Positions 53,401-62,900 of a DNA stretch of 64,000 nt are shown here, piece after piece. The notes under the pieces are model-generated. The model was not told where the DNA came from. It did not search any database and saw only the letters and a list, made by a program, of their open reading frames with translations. Numbering within the stretch: the stretch's first letter is position 1; each line of letters opens with the position of its first letter. The translations under genes and the position numbers were made by a program. This DNA comes from Chitinophaga filiformis (GTDB taxonomy: Bacteria; Bacteroidota; Bacteroidia; Chitinophagales; Chitinophagaceae): positions 97,589 through 161,588 of the forward strand of contig NZ_JAKIRP010000021.1 in the NCBI RefSeq assembly GCF_021646545.1. The letters run 5' to 3'.

Positions 53401-54399
53401 TTAAAAATATCGTGGACTCGATGTACTAAACTTCTTCTGCGGGAATAGAATACCCAGTGATATCTCATGCGATCCACCCTGTGTTCCCGCCAGTTCATTT
53501 ATATTTAAATCATAAGCATACCCTACGCGCCATTTCCCTCCAATATAGTATTCGACAATGGCGCTCGCAGCGTTCAGCGATTCCAGTCCATCCGGCAATT
53601 GTTTCTTCCACACAGGGACGGCCGTACGGAAAGAACCACCGATCCAGAATACCCGGTCGATCAGCAACATGGCATTTACATCCAGGTTGGTAGGCCCCTT
53701 AAAATCATCCTTGATCATGAGAGACGGTTTCAACTGCAGATGCTCGGACAATGGCAGCATCACACCAGTCGTCAGGTAGATATGCTGCGACTTCCGGATA
53801 TTCTGATAATTATATCCCTTCCACGCATATTTAGTACTGGTATACCTGCTGAACAGGTCCATGACTGACAGCCCTACATAAAATGAGGGCGCGTGATAAT
53901 AGACGCCAAACCTCGCATCGGGTGTATAGGCATTCACCCCACCTCCGGGGAAAACGGGATCGTCGTCATCAAAGTATGCCAGGGTATTCCCTTCCAGATG
54001 ATACTGCGTCACCCCTGCTCCCACACCGAAGCATAAACGGCGTGTCTGCTCCGCATCCAGCGGAATGCGGTAGGCATAAGAAGCATAAAAAGAGTATGAC
54101 TTTTGTGGTCCCGCCATATCTGCCATCAACTGCACCCCGAGTCCTACACCTGCCCCTGTTTTCAGCGGGCGAAACGGACCATCATAAGATACTGCCGCAG
54201 TGATCGGCGCACCAGGAAAACCTGTCCACTGCTGCCGGTAGATATTGTTAAGATACCAGGCATCTTTATACCCGGCATAGGCAGGATTTACACTCAGGCC
54301 ATTAAATACGTACTGGCTGAATTGCACATTCTGCTGGGCGCCGGCGTGTATTCCGGCGATGATCAGTAAACCCGTAAACAGTCCTTTTCTTAAGCACAT
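53401..54399 (-). CDS. PorP/SprF-family type IX secretion outer-membrane protein
   Basis: A 332-residue outer-membrane protein starting at MCLRKGLF (54399), which gives a clean signal peptide ending GAQ. The opening QNVQFSQYVFNGLSVNPAYAG is the family hallmark (mature N-terminus with NPAYAG), followed by alternating barrel strands such as KSYSFYASYAYRIPL and KWRVGYAYDLNINEL. PorP/SprF proteins are paired with large T9SS type B substrates and help them attach to the surface. Here the substrate gene is 38 bases upstream. Confidence 0.95.
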   Translation of the reverse strand: MCLRKGLFTGLLIIAGIHAGAQQNVQFSQYVFNGLSVNPAYAGYKDAWYLNNIYRQQWTGFPGAPITAAVSYDGPFRPLKTGAGVGLGVQLMADMAGPQKSYSFYASYAYRIPLDAEQTRRLCFGVGAGVTQYHLEGNTLAYFDDDDPVFPGGGVNAYTPDARFGVYYHAPSFYVGLSVMDLFSRYTSTKYAWKGYNYQNIRKSQHIYLTTGVMLPLSEHLQLKPSLMIKDDFKGPTNLDVNAMLLIDRVFWIGGSFRTAVPVWKKQLPDGLESLNAASAIVEYYIGGKWRVGYAYDLNINELAGTQGGSHEISLGILFPQKKFSTSSPRYF

Positions 54400-54437
54400 A
54401 ACTGTTTGTTTTGTAAAACAAAAAATGTCCTTATTCA

Positions 54438-57400
54438 TCAGTTTCGTTTTATCACAATCCATCCTTTGTATAATTTTATTCCTGCCGCTAATTTCAACTC
54501 CAGTTTATAATAATAAGTGCCTTCACTTAGTCCCTTCGCCGACCAGTCATTCTGATATGCCTTCGACTGGTATACCATACTGCCCCAGCGATTGAATACA
54601 TATAAAGCAGCAGGCGGATATTTCTCCAATCCTCTGATCACGAAGTATTCATTCTTACCATCCCCGTTGGGACTCATGGCATTCGCAAATTCAAGATCAC
54701 CTCCCGGCAGGGTGCCTATAACCGTACCCGGTGTACCACTGCAATCGGGCGCATGAGGATCGCAACCCCATGTAGGTATATCTGTCTTCCCGTCAGATGC
54801 CACAGCGGTGTTGGTGATAACCGCTCCGGAATCCAGCTTATCATCCACCTTCACGGTAAACGTAAGGTCTGTAACAGCGCCTACAGCGATATCTCTGACC
54901 TCCCACGTAACCGTGTTGCTGCCTGCATTGAAGACACCATTCTCGCCGGCACTCCCGAAAGTAGTGAGCGCAGGTACCGGATCCGTCACGGTAATAAGCG
55001 GCAGCTTAACGTTGCCTGTATTGCGTACGTGGATGGTATAGGTCAGTATTTCCCCCGGACTAGCCTTATCTGCGCCGCTTGCGGTAACGACTCCCTTCCA
55101 GGCTTCAAATCGCACCAGTGTATCCACCTTCACATCTGTCGACGGACCAGCCGGAGGATTGGGCATCGGGTTATTCGGATCATTAGGATCGGCAGGGTGT
55201 GTAGGCTCATTGCCTTTACCACTGCCATTATCTACATCCGCAGTATTGGTAATACTCACTGCCCCTGTCAGGTCTTCCACCACTCTCACCGTAAATGAAC
55301 GGGTAACATCAGCGCCACCAACAGGTATCTGCGCGATCGTCCAGGTCAGTTTACCGGCAGAAGGCACTATACCTTCCTCAGCACTTACAAATTCCGTATA
55401 GGCAGGAATATCGTCGCTGATCACCACGTTCGTCAAAGTGGCATTGCCGCTGTTCCTCACATGAATGGTATAGGTGATCTCATCTCCGGTTGTAACACCT
55501 CCATTAGCTCCCGTTCCGGTATAGCTGGCGCTCTTCCAATTGTCGGAGTGCTTACCATTATCTACCGGCACTTCCGTAGAAGGATCATTCGGATCAGGAT
55601 TCGGATGGGGGTTATTAGGATCATTGGGATCAGATGGTGTGGTAGGATGACCACCGGTACCATTACCATTATCTACATCCGCAGTATTGGTGATATATCC
55701 TGCACCGGTGAGATCGTTTACCACCCGTACCTTGAAGCTACGCACAGCATCTGCGCCCAATAAAACTTCAGGGATCGTCCAGGTAAGTTTACCGTTGCCG
55801 TCAGGTGTAATACCACCGTCTGCACTGATGAATGCCGTATAAGCAGGAATAAGATCAGAGATCAGCACATTCTCCAGTTTCACATTACCGGTATTACGCA
55901 CGTGAACAGTGTAAGTGATCTCATCGCCCGCCTTTACCATACCGTTCATACCTGTACCTGTGTAAGCCGCACTCTTCCAGTTCACGGAACGTTTATCCTG
56001 TTCAACCGGCACTTCTGTGGACGGATCGTTTGGATCAGGGTTCGGATGCGGATTGTTAGGATCGTTGGGGTCTGGTGGTGTACTAGGATGTTCACCCGAT
56101 CCGTCTCCGTTATCTATACCGGCCGTATTGATAATGCTGGTAGCGCCTGTGAGGTCAGTAGCCACTCTTACGACAAAACTGCGGGTCACATCTGCGCCAC
56201 CCACCGGGATGTTGGTAAGGGTCCAGGTGAGTTTACCGGTAGCATCCGGTACGATACCGCCATCAGCGCTTACAAACTCCGTATAGGCAGGGATCTTATC
56301 TGTGACGATGACACTTGCCAGCGTGATATGACCTGTATTACGGACGTGCACTGTATAGGTGATAATATCTCCGGTTCTTACCTTTCCATTTGTGCCGGAA
56401 CCAGTGTAGCTGGCGCTCTTCCAGTTAACAGATCTATTGCCGCCATCATCTGCCGGAATATCTGTGGATGGTTCATTCGGGTCAGGAGTCGGATGCGGGT
56501 TATTAGGATCGTTGGGATCAGGCGGCGTGGTAGGATGATCGCCTGTGCCGTCGCCGTTGTCTACATCAGCTGTATTGACGATACTGGTAACGCCGGTCAG
56601 ATCGTTCACCACCCTCACCTTGAAACTACGCACAACATCCGGTGCGCCCACGGCGATACTCTGAATGACCCAGCTTAGTTTGCCCGCCGCATCAGGCACG
56701 ATACCGCCATCTGCACTGATAAAAGAAGTATAAGCAGGGATCAGATCGCTGATGTTCACATTCGTGAGCGCTTCGTTACCTGTATTGCGGATATGTATGA
56801 AGTAGGTGATCTCATCTCCTGCCTTTACTTTTCCCCCGACGCCGGTACCTGTATAGGTTGCGCTCTTCCAGTTGGCAGAGCTCTTGTTATTATCCACCGG
56901 TACCTCTGTAGAAGGATCGTTCGGATCAGGGTTCGGATGTGGGTCGTTTGGATTGTTCGGATCAGGCGGCGTAGTAGGATGCCCACCGGTGCCATCGCCA
57001 TTATCTACGTCTGCTGTATTGACGATAGTGGTAGCACCAGTAAGATCAGCCGCTACCCTTACCGTGAAGCTGCGCACTACATCGGCAGCGCCAACTGCAA
57101 TAGTCGGGATCGTCCAGCTGAGTTTCCCGGTAGCATCAGGTACTATACCACCGTCGGCACTCACAAAGGTGGTATATGCAGGCATCATATCGCTGATCAA
57201 TACATTTGTCAGCGTCACGTTGCCGGTATTGCGGATATGGATAGTGTATGTGATCTCGTCACCTGTCTTCACCTTACCATTTGTGCCGGTGCCCGTGTAA
57301 CTGGCACTTTTCCAGTTAGCAGATTTCTTAATCAGATCAACGGGCACTTCAGTGGAAGGATCGTTCGGATCAGGGCTCGGATGGGGATTATTCGGGTTAT

Positions 57401-59525
57401 TAGGATCGGGTGGCGTACTTGGATGTTCACCGGTGCCATCACCATTATCAACACCAGCAGTATTGATAATGCTGGTTGCCCCAGTCAGATCATTTGCCAC
57501 TCTTACCACAAAACTGCGGGTCACATCAGCGGCACCTACAGGAATGTTTGTAAGGGTCCAGGTGAGTTTACCCGTAGCATCGGGAACAACACCACCATCT
57601 GCGCTTACAAATACAGTGTACGCTGGTATATTATCCTTGATGACAACACTGGGAATCGTTATATGACCGGTGTTGCGTACATGTATAGTATAAGTAATAA
57701 GATCGCCTGACTTCACTTTTCCGGCAGCACCGGAACCTGTGTAGCTGGCGCTCTTCCAGTTAGCGGATTTATTACCGCCGCCATCAACAGGTACGTCTGT
57801 AGATGGAATATTTGGGTCAGGAGTAGGATGCGGATTATCAGGATTGTTTGGATCAGGCTGCGTCGTTGGATGACCGCCCGTGCCATCGCCATTGTCCACT
57901 GATGCGGTATTTGTAATATTAGTAACACCCGTCAGGTCGTTCGCCACTCTTACTGTAAAACGGCGGACCTCATTTGTTACGCCTGCAGCTATCGCAGGGA
58001 TTGTCCAGGTGAGTTTACCGGTGCCGTCAGGCACTATACCGCCATCCGCACTAACAAACTGTGTATTGGCGGGGATATTATCAGTGATGATTACATTGGT
58101 AAGATTAACATTCCCTGTATTGCGGACATGCACCGTATAGGTGATCAGCTCTCCCGCCTTCACGGGAGCTCCGGTAGCAGCACCAGGATAGCTGGCGCTC
58201 TTCCATTGCTGCGATGCTTTCACATCATTATCCGCTATTGTAACTGTACCTGGATTATTACTGCTGCCTATTGTCAGACCTGACAAACCCGTTAAGGTAG
58301 TGATAGTCAGGATCACGGTTTCCGGTCCCTCTATAGTCGCGTCATCCTTTACTGTTACCGGTATCGTTACATTGCTGGTGCCTGCAAGAATTGTTTTTGT
58401 CAGCGTGATCGTATTATAGTCCGCGCCATTTGTTGCCGTACCGGTTATTGTATATCTCACCAGCACACTTACGGCAGCAGCATATCCGTTTGGCCAGCCT
58501 ACTGTGAAACTACCGTCATTACCAGTGCCGCCAGGCTCTTTCCCGTTGGCAGTACTCTGCACGCCAATAGGGACATTGATATCATCGTCTTCAATGAGAA
58601 CAGTGGCTGTCTTCTTCGTTGGATTAAAGGAGAATTTTATATTGGATACCGCCGAGAAACTGTTGTCCTGAATTGTCATCTCCACTATTTCATTTCCTTC
58701 CACCAGCTGGTCATCGTTCACCCTGACCGGCAGTGTCAGGCTGTTGGTATTAGCAGGCAATACTACATCTCCTGTCAGCGTGGTATTATTATAGTCATAC
58801 GTGGCGCCAGGGCCACCAGTAGCAGTAGTGGTACCGCCTATGGCATATTTCACATGGATATCTTCATTGAATGTAAGAGACGGCGGTAAACTGATGAGGA
58901 AGTTTCCGTCACTTGCGTTACCGCTACCCAATTCCTGTCCGTTGTTCACTCTCTCAATGCTGATGCGGTTATCATTATCTATGACGGTGGTGGTAAGTCC
59001 GCGGTGTGGTGTCAGGTAATCAACACCATCCGTTCCCTGGGCTGATGTCATTGTAATTTCAAGGTTCTCATCACCTTCAATAAATGAATCATCTATAGCA
59101 GCAATATCCAGCAGCACTTCTGTTTGTCCTGCAGGCAATATAATAGTGGTCTGTAAGGTGGAAATGTCTACACCATCGATGGCGGCGTTTGTCACTGTGG
59201 CATTGATGGTATAAATGATCTCTATGTCAACCGGCGCCACTGCCCCATTCAGCATTCTAAAGGCAATAGTACCATGACCGCCTCCTTCCTCGGCGCGTGC
59301 CACATCGAATATGTCCACACCGTCTGCCATTTTTGGAAGCGCGACGGCTGGTTGTTTCATCTTTCTGTCATCGGGCGGACGATTCATGGCTAATAGCCAA
59401 CCACCTAAGAGTGTACTTAATGCCAATAGTATTACGGCACTGTACCATTTCTTTATAAACAGGGGAAGCAGCCGCCGCGAATATACAGGCAGGCAAGTGT
59501 TGTTAGAACCAGATATCTGATACAT
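54438..59525 (-). CDS. Giant Calx-beta/DUF11 surface protein with T9SS type B C-terminal domain
   Basis: A protein of about 1695 residues. The start is uncertain (59525 chosen, 59564 also possible); a signal anchor (WYSAVILLALSTLLGGWLLA) follows either. Using the longer numbering, three Calx-beta domains lie at about 84-195, 200-330 and 333-450, eight DUF11 repeats of about 147 residues fill about 456-1600, and the last about 90 residues are a gliding-motility-type C-terminal domain (SPNGDGKNEYFVIRG, YVFNRWGSMVYQ, GTYYYKLELK). DUF11 repeats 1-7 share the WKSA(S/T)YTG opening and a PDPN-rich linker; the eighth is divergent. Likely a long surface adhesin or stalk. Confidence 0.93.
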   Translation of the reverse strand: MYQISGSNNTCLPVYSRRLLPLFIKKWYSAVILLALSTLLGGWLLAMNRPPDDRKMKQPAVALPKMADGVDIFDVARAEEGGGHGTIAFRMLNGAVAPVDIEIIYTINATVTNAAIDGVDISTLQTTIILPAGQTEVLLDIAAIDDSFIEGDENLEITMTSAQGTDGVDYLTPHRGLTTTVIDNDNRISIERVNNGQELGSGNASDGNFLISLPPSLTFNEDIHVKYAIGGTTTATGGPGATYDYNNTTLTGDVVLPANTNSLTLPVRVNDDQLVEGNEIVEMTIQDNSFSAVSNIKFSFNPTKKTATVLIEDDDINVPIGVQSTANGKEPGGTGNDGSFTVGWPNGYAAAVSVLVRYTITGTATNGADYNTITLTKTILAGTSNVTIPVTVKDDATIEGPETVILTITTLTGLSGLTIGSSNNPGTVTIADNDVKASQQWKSASYPGAATGAPVKAGELITYTVHVRNTGNVNLTNVIITDNIPANTQFVSADGGIVPDGTGKLTWTIPAIAAGVTNEVRRFTVRVANDLTGVTNITNTASVDNGDGTGGHPTTQPDPNNPDNPHPTPDPNIPSTDVPVDGGGNKSANWKSASYTGSGAAGKVKSGDLITYTIHVRNTGHITIPSVVIKDNIPAYTVFVSADGGVVPDATGKLTWTLTNIPVGAADVTRSFVVRVANDLTGATSIINTAGVDNGDGTGEHPSTPPDPNNPNNPHPSPDPNDPSTEVPVDLIKKSANWKSASYTGTGTNGKVKTGDEITYTIHIRNTGNVTLTNVLISDMMPAYTTFVSADGGIVPDATGKLSWTIPTIAVGAADVVRSFTVRVAADLTGATTIVNTADVDNGDGTGGHPTTPPDPNNPNDPHPNPDPNDPSTEVPVDNNKSSANWKSATYTGTGVGGKVKAGDEITYFIHIRNTGNEALTNVNISDLIPAYTSFISADGGIVPDAAGKLSWVIQSIAVGAPDVVRSFKVRVVNDLTGVTSIVNTADVDNGDGTGDHPTTPPDPNDPNNPHPTPDPNEPSTDIPADDGGNRSVNWKSASYTGSGTNGKVRTGDIITYTVHVRNTGHITLASVIVTDKIPAYTEFVSADGGIVPDATGKLTWTLTNIPVGGADVTRSFVVRVATDLTGATSIINTAGIDNGDGSGEHPSTPPDPNDPNNPHPNPDPNDPSTEVPVEQDKRSVNWKSAAYTGTGMNGMVKAGDEITYTVHVRNTGNVKLENVLISDLIPAYTAFISADGGITPDGNGKLTWTIPEVLLGADAVRSFKVRVVNDLTGAGYITNTADVDNGNGTGGHPTTPSDPNDPNNPHPNPDPNDPSTEVPVDNGKHSDNWKSASYTGTGANGGVTTGDEITYTIHVRNSGNATLTNVVISDDIPAYTEFVSAEEGIVPSAGKLTWTIAQIPVGGADVTRSFTVRVVEDLTGAVSITNTADVDNGSGKGNEPTHPADPNDPNNPMPNPPAGPSTDVKVDTLVRFEAWKGVVTASGADKASPGEILTYTIHVRNTGNVKLPLITVTDPVPALTTFGSAGENGVFNAGSNTVTWEVRDIAVGAVTDLTFTVKVDDKLDSGAVITNTAVASDGKTDIPTWGCDPHAPDCSGTPGTVIGTLPGGDLEFANAMSPNGDGKNEYFVIRGLEKYPPAALYVFNRWGSMVYQSKAYQNDWSAKGLSEGTYYYKLELKLAAGIKLYKGWIVIKRN
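55090..58200 (-). repeat. Tandem array of about 443-bp coding repeats (DUF11)
   Basis: Repeat openings in the coding strand occur near 58195, 57750, 57310, 56865, 56415, 55973, 55530 and 55095, so the period is about 435-450 bp. The central units are very similar at base level, which favours unequal crossing-over and length change. Confidence 0.85.
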
Positions 59526-59564
59526 AAGGCAACAGCAGTTTAACGTATAGTATGCAGCATGCAT

Positions 59565-59935
59565 CCTGGTCAGACAGGATGATCAGCATCTATCACGTAA
59601 CAGAATATACGTAGTGTTAATATTTATTTCAGACAAACATTGGGTGCTACTATGAGTTTGTCTATAAAACGCTAACCTTACCTGGCAGCAGGCAAGTCAA
59701 CAGGATACAGGTACTTGTAAAGTTGTGCATAGATTAAGGGTATTATAGGTGTAAAACTGATGGTTATTCGCTGTTATTGTTATTAATATAAAAATAATAT
59801 AATTACTTAACAATAAGAAATAAAACTCATCTATAAAATACTATTATGGACAATTTTCTCACATGCTTCAAACGCTCTCCTGTAAAGGAAAGCGTCCAAA
59901 GCATGCAAGAGAATAAATATCCGGCTGTTATAATT
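59565..59935. other. AT-rich gap between two giant surface genes, with terminator
   Basis: An imperfect hairpin at 59862-59904 (CATGCTT and ACGCT arms facing AGCGT and AAGCATG) lies 31 bases after the stop of the next leftward gene and probably ends its message. The rest is AT-rich leader of the Calx-beta gene, with a small ATCCTG/CAGGAT hairpin near 59568-59585. No clear TAnnTTTG box was found. Confidence 0.5.
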
Positions 59936-62900
59936 TTATCTGACGAGTAACAGCCTGCTCGTATATGTGATTCCGTTAGCTTTTATGACACAGAAGTGTA
60001 CACCTGCTGGCAGCGTCCCGCCGTCCAATGTCAACTTGTACGTTTCTCCCGATCGTACCTGCTGATTGAATAACAGTTTCTCCATATGTCCCTGGAGGGC
60101 GTTATAGATCTCTACTGTCACTTTTCCGTTTACCGGCGACTTGAACGTGATGAACGCTTTATCGACAAACGGGTTAGGATAAGTTTTGTATTCCACTGGC
60201 GGGGCTTTCGGGGCTTTCGCTGCTAAAGCCATAGTATTGGTAGCAGGTACTGCCGTCAACGTCAGTCGTGCGGTGTTCTGACATCCATTGCCTCTATCTG
60301 TTACGATGAGCTCAAATGTTCCGTTGACACCTGCATTACCAGACTGATATATCAGCGTTGCGGCTTTATCGCCATCTATCATCTGCCAGCTACCATCAGG
60401 CGAAGTCAGTGTCCATGCATACGTTGCGTTCACAACTGTCTGTGCTGTGATCACGTCTTCGGTCAGCGGTTCAGGCATTGCTGCAGGTGCATTAATAATT
60501 GCATCCGGCCGTTTCTTATCTTCTTTTACCTCTGTTTTCGTAGAGACGAAGCAGCCGTTGCCTGGATTTGTTACCAACAGTGTATATGTACCGGGTTTTG
60601 TAACAAAAATCGTTGCTGTCGATTCGTTATTGACTCCAGGTCCGGTCCATTGGTAGGTAGCGCCTCCGAGATCGGATCTGCCTTGCAGTGTAACGATGTC
60701 ATTATCACAGGTCAGCGGCCCGTCGTTACTTACCTGTACGTTTGCAGGAGGTGTAATGTTCTGATCTACTGTTGTGGAAGTAGTAACATAACATCCATTC
60801 GCATTGTTGGTAACCTTCAACGAATAGGTACCTTTCGTATTTACATTCGCATCTTTGGTAGTTACACTGAAATTACCAGGTCCGGTCCACGCGTAAGAAA
60901 CATTTCCGGTAGTAGTGTTACCTGTAATCTTCACCATCGTCTTTGTACAAATCAGCGGTCCGTCGTTGCTGGCCTGTACATCGGCAGGGAGTGTAATGTT
61001 CTGTATAACTGTTACGCTATCCTTCTTAAAGCAACCATTCGCAGCTGTAGCGGTTACATAGTATTTGCCATAAGTATTTACGCTTACCGGATTCTGACCA
61101 GCTGCAAACCCTGTCCAGGTGATGGTAGTGTTTGGCGTACCAGATGATGCGGTTAAGTTTATACTCTTCAGGTCACATGTCAGTACCTGCGGTGTAGCGA
61201 TGGTCAGGTTTGGTTTGTTGATATCCTGAGCTACAGTTACACTATCTATGCTGGAGCAACCATTAGCAGTTGTCGCGGTCACATAGTACTTACCAGGAGC
61301 AGTCACACTTATCGGGTTCTGACCTGCAGTTCTACCTGTCCATGTGAAGGTGGTACCAACTGTAGTAGATGACGCCGTTAAGTTAATGCTTGTCCTATCA
61401 CAGGTCAGTACCTGTGGTGTAGCGATGGACAGGTTTGGTTTATTGATATCCTGAGCTACTGTCACGCTGTCTATAGCAGAGCAACCATTGGCAGTTGTTG
61501 CGGTCACATAGTACTTACCAGGTGCAGTTACACTTATCGGATTCTGACCGGCGCCTCTACCTGTCCATGTGAAGGTGGTATTAGCAGTGGTAGATGATGC
61601 CGTCAGGCTCACACTGGTTCTATCACAAGTCAATACCTGTGGTGTAGCGATGGACAGGTTTGGTTTATTGATATCCTGAGCTACTGTCACGCTGTCTATA
61701 GCAGAGCAACCATTGGCAGTTGTTGCGGTCACATAGTACTTACCAGGTGCAGTTACACTTATCGGATTCTGACCTGCAGTTCTACCTGTCCATGTGAACG
61801 TAGCACCAGCAGTAGTAGATGACGCCGTTAAGTTGATGGTAGTCCTATCACAGTTCAGCACCTGTGGTGTAGCGATGGTCAGGTTCGGTTTGTTGATATC
61901 CTGAGCCACAGTCACACTGTCCCTAGTCGAACAACCATTCGCTGTAGTTGCGGTCACATAGTATTTACCCGGAGCAGTTACGCTGATCGGATTCTGACCT
62001 GCTGTTCTACCTGTCCATGTGAAGGTAGTACCGGCGGTAGTAGATGATGCCGTTAAGTTCACACTGGTTCTATCACAGGTCAGTACCTGTGGTGTAGCGA
62101 TGGTCAGGTTTGGTTTATTGATATCCTGAGCTACAGTTACACTATCTATAGTTGAACAACCATTGGCAGTTGTTGCGGTCACATAGTACTTACCCGGAGC
62201 GGTTACGCTGATCGGATTCTGACCGGCTGTTCTACCTGTCCATGTGAAGGTGGTATTAGCAGTGGTAGATGATGCCGTTAAGTTAATGCTAGTCCTATCA
62301 CAAGTCAGTACCTGTGGTGTAGCGATAGTCAGGTTCGGTTTATTGATGTCCTGAGCTACGGTTACACTGTCTATAGTTGAACAACCATTGGCAGTTGTTG
62401 CGGTCACATAGTACTTACCAGGTGCAGTCACACTGATCGGGTTCTGACCGGCGCCTCTACCTGTCCATGTGAAGGTGGTATTTGCAGTGGTAGATGATGC
62501 CGTCAGGCTCACACTGGTTCTATCACAAGTCAATACCTGTGGTGTAGCGATGGAAAGGTTTGGTTTATTGATATCCTGAGCTACTGTCACGCTGTCTATA
62601 GTCGAACAACCATTGGCAGTTGTTGCGGTCACATAGTACTTACCAGGTGCAGTCACACTTATCGGGTTCTGACCTGCTGTTCTACCTGTCCATGTGAAGG
62701 TGGTATTTGCAGTGGTAGAGGATGCCGTCAGACTCACACTGGTTCTGTCACAAGTCAGTACCTGAGGTGTAGCAATCGTCAGGTTTGGTTTATTGATATC
62801 CTGAGCTACAGCTACACTGTCCTTAGTTGAACAACCATTAGCTGTAGTTGCTGTTACAAAGTACTTACCAGGTGCAGTCACACTGATCGGGTTCTGACCC

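Noticed and set aside
55902..57710. Long plus-strand frames opposite the DUF11 repeats
   Set aside because: They are antisense shadows repeated with the DUF11 period and show no coding features.
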